Origin: Thecamonas trahens ATCC 50062
Taxonomy: Eukaryota; Apusozoa; Apusomonadida; Apusomonadidae
Assembly (NCBI RefSeq): GCF_000142905.1
Contig: NW_013657615.1
Location: 109,777 to 173,776 of the forward strand
Reading direction: 5' to 3'
Length of the DNA: 64,000 nt
Shown: positions 55,071-64,000 of the stretch, in pieces
How positions within the stretch are numbered: the first letter of the stretch is position 1
How the letters are laid out: every line of letters starts with the position of its first letter
Translations under genes and position numbers: made by a program
The notes under the pieces: generated by a model
What the model was told of the DNA's origin: nothing
The model's database searches: none
Seen by the model: the letters and a program-made list of their open reading frames with translations, nothing else

Positions 55071-56995
55071 ATGCCTACTGTCAACAGTCGCTCCACCTCC
55101 CCGGTGCCAGAGGAGGAGGCTGCGCTGATGGCCATGCTGGCAGCGGCAGAGGTGCGGACGGTGAGCGAAGGCGAACGAGCGACAGGAGGAGGGAGACAAC
55201 CGCTGGAGGGAGAGACACCACCGCAGACGCCTATGACTCCATCGCCGCTCGCCTCTCCGAGTTCGGCCCGCGGTGGTACGCCGTCGGCCGTCCCGGACTT
55301 TTATCGCGCTCCGCTGGATGCCTCGGGCGGCGCGTGGTACTCGGCCAAGGGTCACGATCTGGAGGCCGACGTCGAGCTCTTTGCCACACATGGCAAGTTT
55401 GGCCACTCGCCGGTTGTGGCCGTCTTTGGTGCTGATCGTCCCGGTGGCGAGTCGGCCGACGACGTGCCCATATTTTCCGACTCGACTCGCGCAAAGTCGG
55501 CCTTTCCCTCGCGAACCGAGTTGCAGTCGCGGCTGCGGTCAGAGTCGCCGAGTGCACACGAGCACGATCGGTCTTCCCGCAGCGACCATGACCAAAAGCC
55601 TACCGCTCGGGTCTCGGCTTCGCTCTTTGGCGATCTGGAGCAAGAGACACGTCAGTTTGCGGTGGCTGGCATCGGCTCGCCGCGCGCCGAGTCGCTCTTT
55701 GACGCCTCATCCATCACCGCGGCTGCTTCCTCTGCCGCGGTTGCTCCGCCGTTGGCATCCAGCTCGTCCCCGCGCGCAGCTGCAGCGAGTCTGTTTCATG
55801 ACAGATCGCCGCATCAACCGACTCCCGTCCCGGACCGCGCGTTGTCTCCGCCGCCTAACTCGTCCATGTTTAGCACCGACGCGCCGCTCCGGTCGTCGGC
55901 GGCAACCATGCCGATGCCCAAGCCGCCGGTGCCGTCAGCAGCGATTCCGCGCCCGCGCCTGCACCCACCAGCAGCCTCTCCTACGCCGCATCCCGCAAGC
56001 CTTTTGCTGGACTCGGCGCCGCGCGGGCGCCGGCAACGTCGTCAGGCATGCTCGCGTCGAGCCGGCTGAGCGGAATGCGACCGCGGAGAACAGCACCAGC
56101 GCCAGTGGCCGGTGTGCGCTCGTCGCCGTCGCTCCTCTCGCCGTCGCGGCTGTTCACGAGCTCTGCCTCTGCCAGCCCACTCTCGATCTCGAGCGCATCT
56201 CCGTCCCGGCTATCGGCCATGTCGACTCGGCGGGCGTCGGTCTCATCGCTCTTCTCGCCGCCCAAGGTCCCATCGCCGCCGACCATGGCGTTTGGCCCGT
56301 CGCGGCTGCGGGCGCCAGCGCCAGCAACCTGGATCCGTGAGACGACGGCAGCTGCTGCCGCAAGCCGCACTCCGCCGCCTGCCCGCGGCATCGCGCCGCT
56401 CTCGGCGCACACCACCTCGCCCAACTTTCCGTTCCCATCCGGTCCATCGACCGGTTCGGCCTCGATCCCGCTCCCGCCGTCAATGACCACGACGTACGGA
56501 AGCGGCTCGTCGCTCAACCGCAACTCGATCTCCAACCTCTTCCACACCGCCCACGCTCAGCAGGATCTCGGGCTCCGCAGCGTGCCGCCGCCCGCACTTG
56601 CGCCGCACGTCCCTGTCAGCCACCATACCCACGTCGAGCAACGTCCTGTCGCCGCACCAATGTCTTCAGCACCGGCGCCACCAGCAGCGCCGGCCTCGCC
56701 GCCGCTACGGACCCAGCCGAGTGTCGTCAACGTGGCACCGTCGCCGTCGCTCGTCGCCGCCCGCCCGCTCCAGCCGGCTGCCCTCGCCCACTCGTCTGGC
56801 CCGGAACTTGTGGCCTTTCCATCGCTCGAGGAGCTCATGTCCGCCCGCGGCATCTCGCTCTCGTCACCGGCAGCTCCCTCACGGGCCAGCATCGCCACCG
56901 CCACGCCACCGCCCCCGGCCCCGGCCCCGGCCTCCCCGCCCCCGCCGCCCGATCCGTCCGACTCGCCCGCCGGCGGCGAGACACGGCGCGAGTAG
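55071..56995 (+). CDS. Disordered Ser/Pro-rich protein with recurrent SxLF motifs (frame break about 55930-55980)
   Basis: About 640 residues if the two frames are one gene (55071 onward, then the frame that reaches 56995). No known domain. Almost all is Ser/Pro/Ala-rich and presumably disordered. A short motif recurs on both sides of the break: ASLFGD, ESLFDA, ASLFHD, SSMFST, SRLFTS, SSLFSP, SNLFHT. Its spread supports a single protein. The only complex segment is near residues 75-120 (FYRAPLDASGGAWYSAKGHD, LEADVELFATHGKFGHSPVV). One extra base in the 55930-55980 region is needed; the second frame there reads PTSSLSYAASRKPF. Repeated short linear motifs suggest a multivalent scaffold. No function assigned. 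Confidence 0.6.
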
Positions 56996-57155
56996 CTGCT
57001 GTTGTTGGCACCAACCAATACACGACGCCCAAACTGAGTAGCAACAAAATGATACATGCTGTGGTCTCAGCTCGTCCAGGCCAGCCAGCAAGCCGCCCGT
57101 GCCCGTCTCCCGCGTCTGCCCACACCACCTGACTCTCCGCTACCTCGTCCACACC

Positions 57156-58046
57156 ATGGGCAAGACAATCGAGGTGGATGCAGCCAGTGTGACTGACGGC
57201 ACTCTCCGCGACATGGACCTCAACAAGCTTCTTGTCCGCCAACTCAAGGCCATTCTCGACGTCCGCGGCATTGGCTATGGCCCCCGCGACCGCAAGGCCC
57301 AGCTCGTCAACCTCCTCTCTGCTGCCGTCAACACCGGCGAGTCCGGCCCGGCTGAGCCAGCTGAGCCGGCTGAGCCTGCCAAGTCGACCGCCAAGCGCAA
57401 GCGAAGCAGCAGCAACAACAGCAACGGCAACAGTGGTCCGGCGGGTGATGCTCGCAATGCAGGCGATGCGGGCGATGACACGCCGGCCGCCAAGCGGTCA
57501 AAGGGTCTGGCGGCCGAGGAGGCGGACGCAAAGAGCTCGCCTGCTGGCAGCTCGGGTAGCACGGGTGCGTCTGCGCAAGGGGAGGATGCGGATGAAGTGG
57601 GGACGGTGCTGCGTGTGGTCGGTGTGGACGATGCGGGCGTCGGGCTTGTGATGCGGGTCTTGCGATCGCGGCCGGTGCGGAGCGTGTGGAAGTCTGAGCT
57701 GTTCCCAGACCTGTCACGGGTGCTGGTGGCCGACTACGCCGCGAGCGACGACGCGGCGGCAATGGCGAGCCTGCTGCAGCAGGAGAAGCATGCGGCGCTG
57801 CCGCTCGGTGAGGTAGTTCATGAGACTGGGCGTGGGACACGGGCGGTCATCGCCGAGTGCGGGCAGAGCCTCCAGACGGCGCGGGCAGCAAGCGCGGCGC
57901 TGGCCAAGACCGCCGGAGCGGCAACAATGGCCAACGCTGACGTGTACCTCGTGACCAAGACTCAGCCTCCGCTGCGCTGGCTGCCGCTCTCGGACGAGCT
58001 CGTCGCCGTCAAGAATACGCTCCGGCTGCAGTCGCGCCGTCGATGA
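57156..58046 (+). CDS. SAP-like domain protein
   Basis: 296 residues. Residues about 20-55 (LNKLLVRQLKAILDVRGIGY, RKAQLVNLL) form a SAP-like helix-extended loop-helix as in nucleic-acid-binding SAP proteins and the MANF C-terminal domain. A basic patch (AKSTAKRKRSSS) looks like a nuclear localisation signal, followed by Ser/Asn/Gly and Ala-rich linkers. Residues about 150-290 are a compact region (LRVVGVDDAGVGLVMRVLRS, SVWKSELFPDLSRVLVADYA) without a recognised family. Probably nuclear and DNA or RNA associated, by inference. Confidence 0.6.
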   Translation: MGKTIEVDAASVTDGTLRDMDLNKLLVRQLKAILDVRGIGYGPRDRKAQLVNLLSAAVNTGESGPAEPAEPAEPAKSTAKRKRSSSNNSNGNSGPAGDARNAGDAGDDTPAAKRSKGLAAEEADAKSSPAGSSGSTGASAQGEDADEVGTVLRVVGVDDAGVGLVMRVLRSRPVRSVWKSELFPDLSRVLVADYAASDDAAAMASLLQQEKHAALPLGEVVHETGRGTRAVIAECGQSLQTARAASAALAKTAGAATMANADVYLVTKTQPPLRWLPLSDELVAVKNTLRLQSRRR

Positions 58047-58148
58047 ATGGCAGGTATGAAAGAGTCGGGATTTAGTGGCGCTGCCTGCCGAGACAGAGGG
58101 AGGCAAGCGGAAGAGAGAGTTGAGAAAGAGTGCGGGGAGGGAGCCTGC

Positions 58149-59462
58149 TCAAAAGTCGGCGTCGAGGGTGAAGATCTGCTCCTCGCGGCTCGACATGACG
58201 CCGGCCTTCTGGTAGTCGGAGACGCGGCGCTCGAAAAAGTTGTTCTTGCTCTGGAGCGAGATGAGCTCCATCCAGTTGAACGGGTTTGCGACGTTGTACA
58301 GCTTGGACGCACCCAGCTCGACGAGGAGACGGTCCGCGCAGAAGCGGACATAGTCGGCCATGAGGTCCGAGTTCATGCCGATGAGCGAGACCGGGATGGC
58401 CTCGCACACAAACTCGATCTCGATGTCGACGGCCTCGGTGACGATGGCGTGGAGGCGCTCCTCGGAGAGCTTGTTGTTGAGGTGAGCGTAGAGGAGGCAG
58501 GCAAAGTCGGTGTGCAGGCCCTCGTCGCGCGAGATGAGCTCGTTGGAGAAGCAGAGGCCGGGCATGCCGACGCCGCGCTTCTTGAGCCAGAAGATGGCGG
58601 CAAAGGAGGAGGAGAAGAAGATGCCCTCGACGCAGGCAAAGGCCACCAGCCGCTCGGCAAACACCTCCGAGCCGTCGAGCCAGGTCATGGCCCACTCGGC
58701 CTTCTTCTGCACGCACGGGATGGTGTCGATGGCCTGGAACAGCCGGGTCCGCTCACTCGGCTCCTTGATGAGCGTGTCGATGAGGAGCGAGTACACCTCC
58801 GAGTGCACGCCCTCCATGAAGATCTGGCACTGGTAGAAGCACCGCGCCTCGGCAATCTGCACATCGCCCATGAACCGGAGCGCCGCGTTCTCCACCACAA
58901 TCCCATCCGACGCAGCAAAGAACGCCAGCACGTGCTTGAGGAACCGCTGCTCGTCCTCGGAGAGCTTCTCAAAGTCGCGCGAGTCGGTCGCCATGTCCAC
59001 TTCCTCGGCGGTCCAGAAGCATGCCACAGACTTCTTATAGCTGCGGGGCGTTGTGAGATGTGGGTGGGGATGGGGGAGGGGGGGCCGGAGGGAAAAAAAA
59101 AGAAAAAGGCATGCGCCGAAATTGCCCGCCATGGCTCACAAATATAGAATCTACTACAGCCGGCCATGGCCGACAGGCGACAGGAGCGGGAGACTTGCGG
59201 GAAGAGGAGGGCGGGGGAAGCGGGTTGGAGGAGGGGGGAGGGGGGGGGGGGGGGCAGGAGCGAGTACGTACAACTGCCAGATGTCATCGTATTGGATGGG
59301 GAAGAGGACGAACCGGTTGGGGCTCGGCGTGAGGATAGGCTCCAGGGCGGCGGTGGAGGCGGTGGTGGCGGGAGCGGGAGCGTCAGACCTATCAAAGTCA
59401 TGCGGTGGATTGCAAGGTCGCCCATGGTATGTAGCGGGTGTTTTGTGAGTGTAGCGCGACAT
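58149..59462 (-). CDS. Ribonucleotide reductase small subunit (R2), two exons
   Basis: Makes the tyrosyl radical that drives NDP to dNDP reduction by the R1 subunit. Exon 1 59462-59272 ends [20 protein letters not shown] plus IWQ. The intron is 59271-59041 (231 nt, GTACGT...CCGCAG). Exon 2 starts [15 protein letters not shown]. The junction codon becomes TTC (Phe). Total about 360 residues. Iron ligands are visible: Asp in TAEEVD, Glu in IVVENAA, E-x-x-H in MEGVHSE, later Glu in EGIFFSSS, and E...H in [11 protein letters not shown]. The radical Tyr is in EARCFYQCQ. The C-terminal FTLDADF is the R1-docking tail. The start of exon 1 is uncertain; an ATG near 59423 in another frame (MGDLAIHRM) with a further splice is an alternative. 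Confidence 0.93.
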
Positions 59463-60072
59463 GAGCAGGTAGGAGGGATTGTGATAAACTTAACCATGTG
59501 GGTGGCATGCGTGGGGGGGGGAGAAGACATGGTCCGTACATAGGCTTTAGTGATGGTGTCCAGAGACGGGTGTGTCGTCAGTCGGCCACTCCCGCTCTAT
59601 CCACCACCGTCGCCGCCACTAGAATCTACCGCACGAGAGCGGCAGACGCTGTCACGCATGCATCACCCTCGGCTGCTTCAAGTCGCCCCGTCCTGTCGAG
59701 ATGGCCACAAGAGCGGAGGCGGGGTGAGTACAGGTCCTTTTGGTGCATGCTTAGCAGGCAGCGGTAGGGTCACTCTGAGCGCGGCAGCTGGCTGCAAACG
59801 CGCCAAGCGCTGCTCCCCCCTCTCTCTCCCGACGTCGCCAGGATGCTGCAAACACAGCGCACACCTGATGAAACTTACATGGTGTGCCCTTTGCCTGTGC
59901 TTGTGTGACGATGCCCTCGCTAGCTGCCCGCATTGCCCTTAGACCGGCGAAGGCAGCTCGTGGCGGCGACTCAAACTACGACCTTTTTTGGGTTCACTTG
60001 GCCGCACGTCGCAGGGCGGGCGGCGGTCGGGCGACGACGGTGACGGGCAGACTCGACGCTACGGCGGTGGAG
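59463..60072. other. Head-to-head region between R2 and XRCC3
   Basis: 610 bp between the divergent ribonucleotide reductase R2 and XRCC3-like genes. Mixed composition, with no large array and no RNA gene seen. An in-frame ATG at 59884 could extend XRCC3 by 63 residues, but the added sequence looks like leader. Likely contains both promoters. Confidence 0.6.
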
Positions 60073-61335
60073 ATGGAAAGCGGGACGGGCGGGGCAAGCA
60101 AGCCGTCGTCGCAGCGAAAGGGACCGCAGTCTGCCATTGACGCGCTCAACGCGCTGCAGCTGTGCGGGCTTGCAGCCGCGGCCGGGAGCGGGGAGCTGGT
60201 GACGGCGCTGGCCGGGAGCGGGGTGACGACGGTGGAGGGCGTGCTGACGCAGTCTGTGCAGGACCTGGTGCGGAAGGCGAAGAGCCGACATGTCAACGTG
60301 AGCGAAGACGAGGTGCACGACTTTGTGGCCAAGGTGTCGGAGGCTGTGGTGGCTGCTGCGGTGCCGCTGGCGGATGCGAAGCGGCTGCGGGCGCCGACGG
60401 CGCTGACCCTTGCCTCTGATCCGGGCTCGTACGTGCGGCTGTCTGTGGGCGATCCTGGGCTGGACCAGTTTCTCGGCGGCGGGCTGGTGCCTGGAACGGT
60501 GGTGGAGGTGTGCGGCGAGTCTGCGACGGGCAAGACGCAGCTGGTGCTCCAGGCCGCGCTCCATGTCCAGCTGCCGGTCGAAGTGGGCGGGCTCGACGCG
60601 CACGCGCTGTACATCGGGACGGAGGACGCGTTTCCTGGAGCACGGTTGGCCCAGCTCCTGGAGGCGTACGCGGTCAAGTACCCGTTTACGCGTGATGTGG
60701 ATATGGGCGCAAACGTGTTTGTCGAGTCTGCGCGGTCGTACGACGAGCTGTGGCGGCTGCTTACGACGACGGTGCCGGCGCTGATGGCGTCGCGGCCGCT
60801 GCGGCTCATCGTCATCGACTCGATTGCCGGCATTTTCCGCAACGAGTACGACTGGAACACTGAGACGGTGACGCGGGCCCGCGACTTTTTCCGTGTGGCG
60901 CAGCAGCTCCGCTGGCTGGCGGCCAACCTCGACGTCGTCGTCCTTGTTGTTAATCAGGTCTCCGACTACTTTGAGCCCGAGGACGGCAGCGGCGCGGGGC
61001 CGTCACGGGCAGGTGTGCGGGTACGGGCGATGGGCAAGCCAGCGCCGGATGCCATCGGCATGCCAGGGATCCCGCACCCGCTCGTCCTCAACCGGTCGCT
61101 CCCAGTCTCGTCGTACAAGCGTGTGCAGCCTGCGCTTGGCCTCGCGTGGTCGGCGTGCGTGACGACCCGGCTTGTGCTCACGCGGCGTGACACCATCTTG
61201 CCGGACCCGAGTGCGGCGAGCGGGTACGCCGAGACCATTCTGCGCGAGCTCGCTGTGGTCTTTGCGCCGCATCTGGCGCCGAGCTCTATCCGATTCCGGG
61301 TCGAGGCGGCGGGGCTGGTGGCAGACGAGGGCTGA
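60073..61335 (+). CDS. XRCC3-like RAD51 paralogue
   Basis: 420 residues from MESGTGGAS (ATG at 60073). Walker A is GESATGKTQ. Walker B is LRLIVIDSIAGIFRNEYD. Adjacent family blocks: LYIGTEDAFPGARLAQLLEA, and VVLVVNQVSDYF. The C-terminal VQPALGLAWSACVTTRLVL and APHLAPSSIRFRVEAAGL match XRCC3 (VSPALGITWANQLLVRL, APHLPPSSCSYTISAEGV). XRCC3 pairs with RAD51C in the CX3 complex for homologous recombination and Holliday-junction processing. The helical N-terminal region (about 15-80) replaces the short XRCC3 linker. XRCC3 is 346 residues in human, so this one is longer. It lies opposite the R2 gene and converges with eIF2-beta. Confidence 0.9.
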   Translation: MESGTGGASKPSSQRKGPQSAIDALNALQLCGLAAAAGSGELVTALAGSGVTTVEGVLTQSVQDLVRKAKSRHVNVSEDEVHDFVAKVSEAVVAAAVPLADAKRLRAPTALTLASDPGSYVRLSVGDPGLDQFLGGGLVPGTVVEVCGESATGKTQLVLQAALHVQLPVEVGGLDAHALYIGTEDAFPGARLAQLLEAYAVKYPFTRDVDMGANVFVESARSYDELWRLLTTTVPALMASRPLRLIVIDSIAGIFRNEYDWNTETVTRARDFFRVAQQLRWLAANLDVVVLVVNQVSDYFEPEDGSGAGPSRAGVRVRAMGKPAPDAIGMPGIPHPLVLNRSLPVSSYKRVQPALGLAWSACVTTRLVLTRRDTILPDPSAASGYAETILRELAVVFAPHLAPSSIRFRVEAAGLVADEG

Positions 61336-61408
61336 TGTGCTTTTGTGAGTGGGCTGCTGGCTGGCTGGCTGCTGGTTGGTTGGTTGGTGTTTGATAGGGT
61401 GTGGCAAA

Positions 61409-62565
61409 TCAGCGCTTGCGGCGACGGCCGACCTGTGCTTGGAAACCGGAGGAAATGGTGGAGACGGCGCGGCGGGACTGACACGAGCCACACTCGATCA
61501 TGGTCAGGCGCTGCTCCTTGGCGAGCTGAGTGTTGGACGACTTGCAGTTAAAGCAGAGGACGTAGGTGGTGATGTAGCGGCGGAGCACGTTCTCGATGTG
61601 CTTGACCTGGAAGCGGCCCTTGATGGTGAGGCGGCCGTTGCCGGAGAAGGTACCGGTGGTACCCAGCTCGGCGAGCATGAACGAGAGGACGTGCTGCGGC
61701 GAGCGGTTGATGGACTCGCAGATGGAGAGCATGTTGACAAAGCCGGTCTTCTTGGTGCCGACACGCATGAGGACGGGCGCCTCGAGCTGGAGCTGCTTGT
61801 TACCAGACTCGATGTTCGGGTTGAGCTTGCGCATGGTGGCAAAGGCGCGTGAGAGCAGAGTGCCGTACTCGTACTCCTCGCCGGTCGCCGCCACAAAGGT
61901 GCCCTGGTCCTTGTCGCCGCCAGCAGCGCCGTCGTCGGCGCCGTTGTCGGCGCCGTCGGCAGCCTCCGAGTCTGCGCTCGGCTTCTTCTTCCGGCGCTTC
62001 TTACGCTTGGACGGAAGACCGAGCGAGGGCATGGCATCGTTACCAGCGGTATCCGCCTCGTCTGCGGCAGGCGTTGCGGCCGCCGAGCCGGTCTTGCGCT
62101 TCTTCTTGCCCTTCTTCTTGGCGGGGAGGCTGAGCTCCGGAACCTGTTCCACACCACGACCGAAGGGGAGGGGGGGGACGAGGTACGGGGGGGAGAGAGA
62201 GAGAGCAGGTAAGAACACGCAGCATTCGATTCACCCACAGAGACAGCAGCCCACACCCCCACACCCCCACACATGTCTACATTGCTCTTGCTCTGGCGTC
62301 TCTCGCCATTCGAGGCTGTGCCCATCCCCGTCACCCGCACCGCCACCATGCCCAGCGGGTGGTGGGATGGACTTTGTCGAAATTAACGAGTCAGCCTCGT
62401 CGAAGAGAACCACCACAGCCATTGCGGGAAGGAGGAGGGGGAGGGGGGGGGGGGGGAGGGGGGGAGGGAAGGGAGGGAGTGTGTGTTGGTGAAGGGGGTG
62501 GGGATGGTGGTGGTGGTGGTGGTGGTGGTGGTGGTGGCGGGGGGATGACGTACTGGCTCTGACAT
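61409..62565 (-). CDS. Translation initiation factor eIF2 beta; 12-nt first coding exon
   Basis: Exon 1 is 62565-62554 (ATG TCA GAG CCA: MSEP). The intron is 62553-62144 (410 nt, GTACGT...GGAACAG). Exon 2 62143-61409 starts VPELSLPAKKKGKKKRKTG. About 248 residues; human has 333. Two Lys-rich blocks (KKKGKKKRK, KRKKRRKKK) match the eIF2-beta K-boxes, two here where animals have three. The core is YGTLLSRAFATMRKLNPN, RVGTKKTGFVNM, LAELGTTGTFSG, IKGRFQVKHIENVLRRYI. The C-terminal zinc ribbon is CFNCKSSNT...CGSCQSRRAV. It binds eIF5/eIF2B through the K-boxes and start-codon-selection partners through the zinc region. The intron has a poly-C and a (CCA)n array. Confidence 0.93.
62443..62540. repeat. 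Poly-G and (TGG)n simple repeats in the eIF2-beta intron
   Basis: Fourteen-G run (62443-62456), G-rich sequence, and a TGG/GGT trinucleotide array at about 62502-62540. Confidence 0.93.
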
Positions 62566-62972
62566 AGTCGGTGCTGGAGTTGAGTGGTGGTGTATGTTGG
62601 TAACATGGTTGATTCATTGATGATTGAATGGTGGGGTATGTGATGTGGGTGGAGACATGCGTCCATGGCATGGTCGCTTGGTGGAAGTGGAAGTCGTCTG
62701 TGGTGGTGATGGTGGAGGGGGGGAGGGGGGAGGGAGGGAGGGGGGGGGGGGGGAGTGGGATTGGGACAAGGTGGCAGACTGGTGCCGAGATAGTCAGACC
62801 CATGACGACCGTGCCATACCCGCACCCAACCGCCCCGCCCCACCCTGTCCCCCACTCACACCCACCCACAGAGCCACACACACCACACCACACGCACCGT
62901 ACACAGGTCACACTCATCTCGTCTCCTGCCCGTCTCTCCCACGCTCACCCTCATTCCATCCACCACCACCTT

Positions 62973-63016
<44 letters not shown>

Positions 63017-63149
63017 GCGCGCGCGCCATGTTCCGGACACCCCTCACTCGCCTGTCGACGTACGCTACCTCCCGTCCTGCCTCTACCGCTGCCCGCTGCC
63101 CCTGTCCCTGCCACCACTACCACACTCACAGGTTCGTCGGGGGGAGGAG
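62566..63149. other. Intergenic region with CA microsatellite
   Basis: Contains a G-rich tract (62713-62755), a (CA)n array (about 62972-63008) and GCGCGC repeats just before an ATG at 63028. That ATG opens a short frame whose first 25 residues (MFRTPLTRLSTYATSRPAS) look like a mitochondrial presequence. It is in a different frame from the downstream gene, and no splice I tried joins the two. Confidence 0.6.
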
Positions 63150-63590
63150 ATGGACAGCCAATGCATGACACGGGCGGTGTCGGGAAGGCCGGTGCCGAAG
63201 CGGGTGCGGCAGCTGCGTGACGCCTCGCCGTCGTCGCGGGTACCGGTGAGCGACTCGTCGTGGTTCTCCTTTGGCTCGGCAGTGAGTCATGCGCTGGCCG
63301 TGGTGGCCGGCATGGGCATTATGGTATGGTATGACTCGCTCGCCCCGGAGGCCTCGTTGCCGGAACAGATGAAGGGCATCCTTCCGCGACTGCTGGATCG
63401 GGACACGTTGGGCGATGATGGCTTTGAGTCGGACTCGGTCCTCAACTCGGCGTTCAAGACGTACATTCCCTCAGTCTTTGACGACGATGAGGAAAACGAG
63501 GCCCACGAGGCTGTCCGCGACCGCCTCAAGGCACATATGCCGCGCTTCTTCCACGACGACGACGACGACGATGACGACGATGACGATTAG
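63150..63590 (+). CDS. Small membrane protein with acidic tail
   Basis: 146 residues from MDSQCMTRAV (ATG at 63150). A single hydrophobic segment lies at about 48-68 (FGSAVSHALAVVAGMGIMVW). The rest is charged and ends in a run of eleven Asp. Not recognised. If the presequence-like frame at 63028 belongs to it, a mitochondrial inner-membrane location is possible; otherwise it is a generic single-pass protein. Codon use matches neighbours. Confidence 0.55.
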   Translation: MDSQCMTRAVSGRPVPKRVRQLRDASPSSRVPVSDSSWFSFGSAVSHALAVVAGMGIMVWYDSLAPEASLPEQMKGILPRLLDRDTLGDDGFESDSVLNSAFKTYIPSVFDDDEENEAHEAVRDRLKAHMPRFFHDDDDDDDDDDD

Positions 63591-64000
63591 TGACGCTACA
63601 GACGGAGCAAGTGGGTAGCGGCAAGGGTGGCGCGATTGATGACAAGTTTCTCGATTACCATCCCATTTGCCAGCTACCTAGGACGCACGTTCGGTGCTCA
63701 TTGGTCCATACGTAAAGCGGCAGGGTGGGAGGGAGGCAAAAGCGCGGCAGCATGTGTGAGAGCCTTGACTTCCTCTTTGATCTCCGATCGAAAAACCAGC
63801 TCATGCGTATGTTTCTCTTCCCGCTCACCACGACCTGCGCTCTCGCCACCCTTTCAACACCGGCTCCTCAACATGCGCTTCACCATCGCTTTCGCTGCAG
63901 CCTTTCGCTGTCCGCGCTTATGGGCCCAGCATTTCTAAATCGCCCTCTCCTCCTCCCTCCCTCCGCTGCTTGATCGTCCGGCTGGGCAAACTCAACCACC
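63591..64000. other. Right edge, no complete gene
   Basis: 410 bp to the window end. An ATG near 63881 opens a short frame (MRFTIAFAAAFRCPRLW) that resembles a signal-peptide exon, but it closes after 21 codons. Nothing else recognised. Confidence 0.4.

Noticed and set aside
59463-60072. tRNA or other small RNA genes in the longer intergenic regions
   Set aside because: I found no convincing A-box/B-box pair or cloverleaf by eye. A tRNAscan or Infernal run would be decisive.
61596-62492. 298-residue plus-strand frame opposite eIF2-beta
   Set aside because: Antisense to a conserved gene and to its intron; no family resemblance.
63028-63168. Mitochondrial-presequence-like exon joined to the small membrane protein
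   Set aside because: The frames differ, and no donor/acceptor pair I tried gave an in-frame join, so I left it as a note.

Overview
The window is eukaryotic nuclear DNA. It is GC-rich and gene-dense, with about 33 protein genes in 64 kb. It contains GT-AG introns, eukaryote-only families (eIF2-beta, DAD1, gp78/AMFR, Asterix, SARAF, TMTC, SFI1, IF1) and many minisatellites and poly-C/poly-G tracts. Flagellum/centriole genes (SFI1-like, ZMYND12-like, MORN3-like) sit beside a parvin-like adhesion gene, which suggests a flagellated unicellular relative of the opisthokonts. An apusomonad such as Thecamonas is my best guess; this is inference and no marker gene in the window proves it.

Layout. 0-9 kb: a 16-bp minisatellite, an ER-type cyclophilin and a giant SFI1-like centrin-binding protein. 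9-24 kb: a folate-receptor-like secreted protein, an SH3/WW protein, a Slo-like K+ channel, FAM177, an assembly gap, a three-CH parvin-like protein, a PPP1R21-like protein, a HINT3-like hydrolase and a 22-bp satellite. 24-33 kb: TMTC, TMEM184, ZMYND12, Asterix, IF1, a CUB-EGF membrane protein and a second gap. 33-43 kb: gp78/AMFR, an ABC-F ATPase, SARAF, an unknown protein, an HSF-like factor and DAD1. 43-54 kb: Myb-PHD, MORN3, a 39-bp minisatellite, NT-C2 coiled coil, NUDT6, LisH-WD40 and a DEF1-like CUE protein. 54-64 kb: an AN1 zinc-finger protein, an SxLF-motif protein, a SAP-like protein, ribonucleotide reductase R2, XRCC3, eIF2-beta and a small membrane protein.

Most genes are intronless. 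I could reconstruct seven single introns from homology and frame. All but one lie in the first half of the CDS, and five of the seven share the donor GTACGT. Convergent neighbours are packed tightly (14, 24, 10 and even -4 bp). Three or four genes carry a frame break that one extra base would repair, which points to assembly undercalls rather than pseudogenes. ER proteostasis is over-represented (AMFR, DAD1, Asterix, TMTC, SARAF, ER cyclophilin, AN1 protein), but the order of genes does not suggest functional clusters. The most notable biology is a Slo channel with a six-arginine S4 and no calcium bowl, a triple-repeat SARAF, an AN1 protein combining ZFAND2-like and ZFAND1/Cuz1-like parts, a parvin with an extra CH domain, and a heat-shock-element-like site just upstream of the HSF gene.
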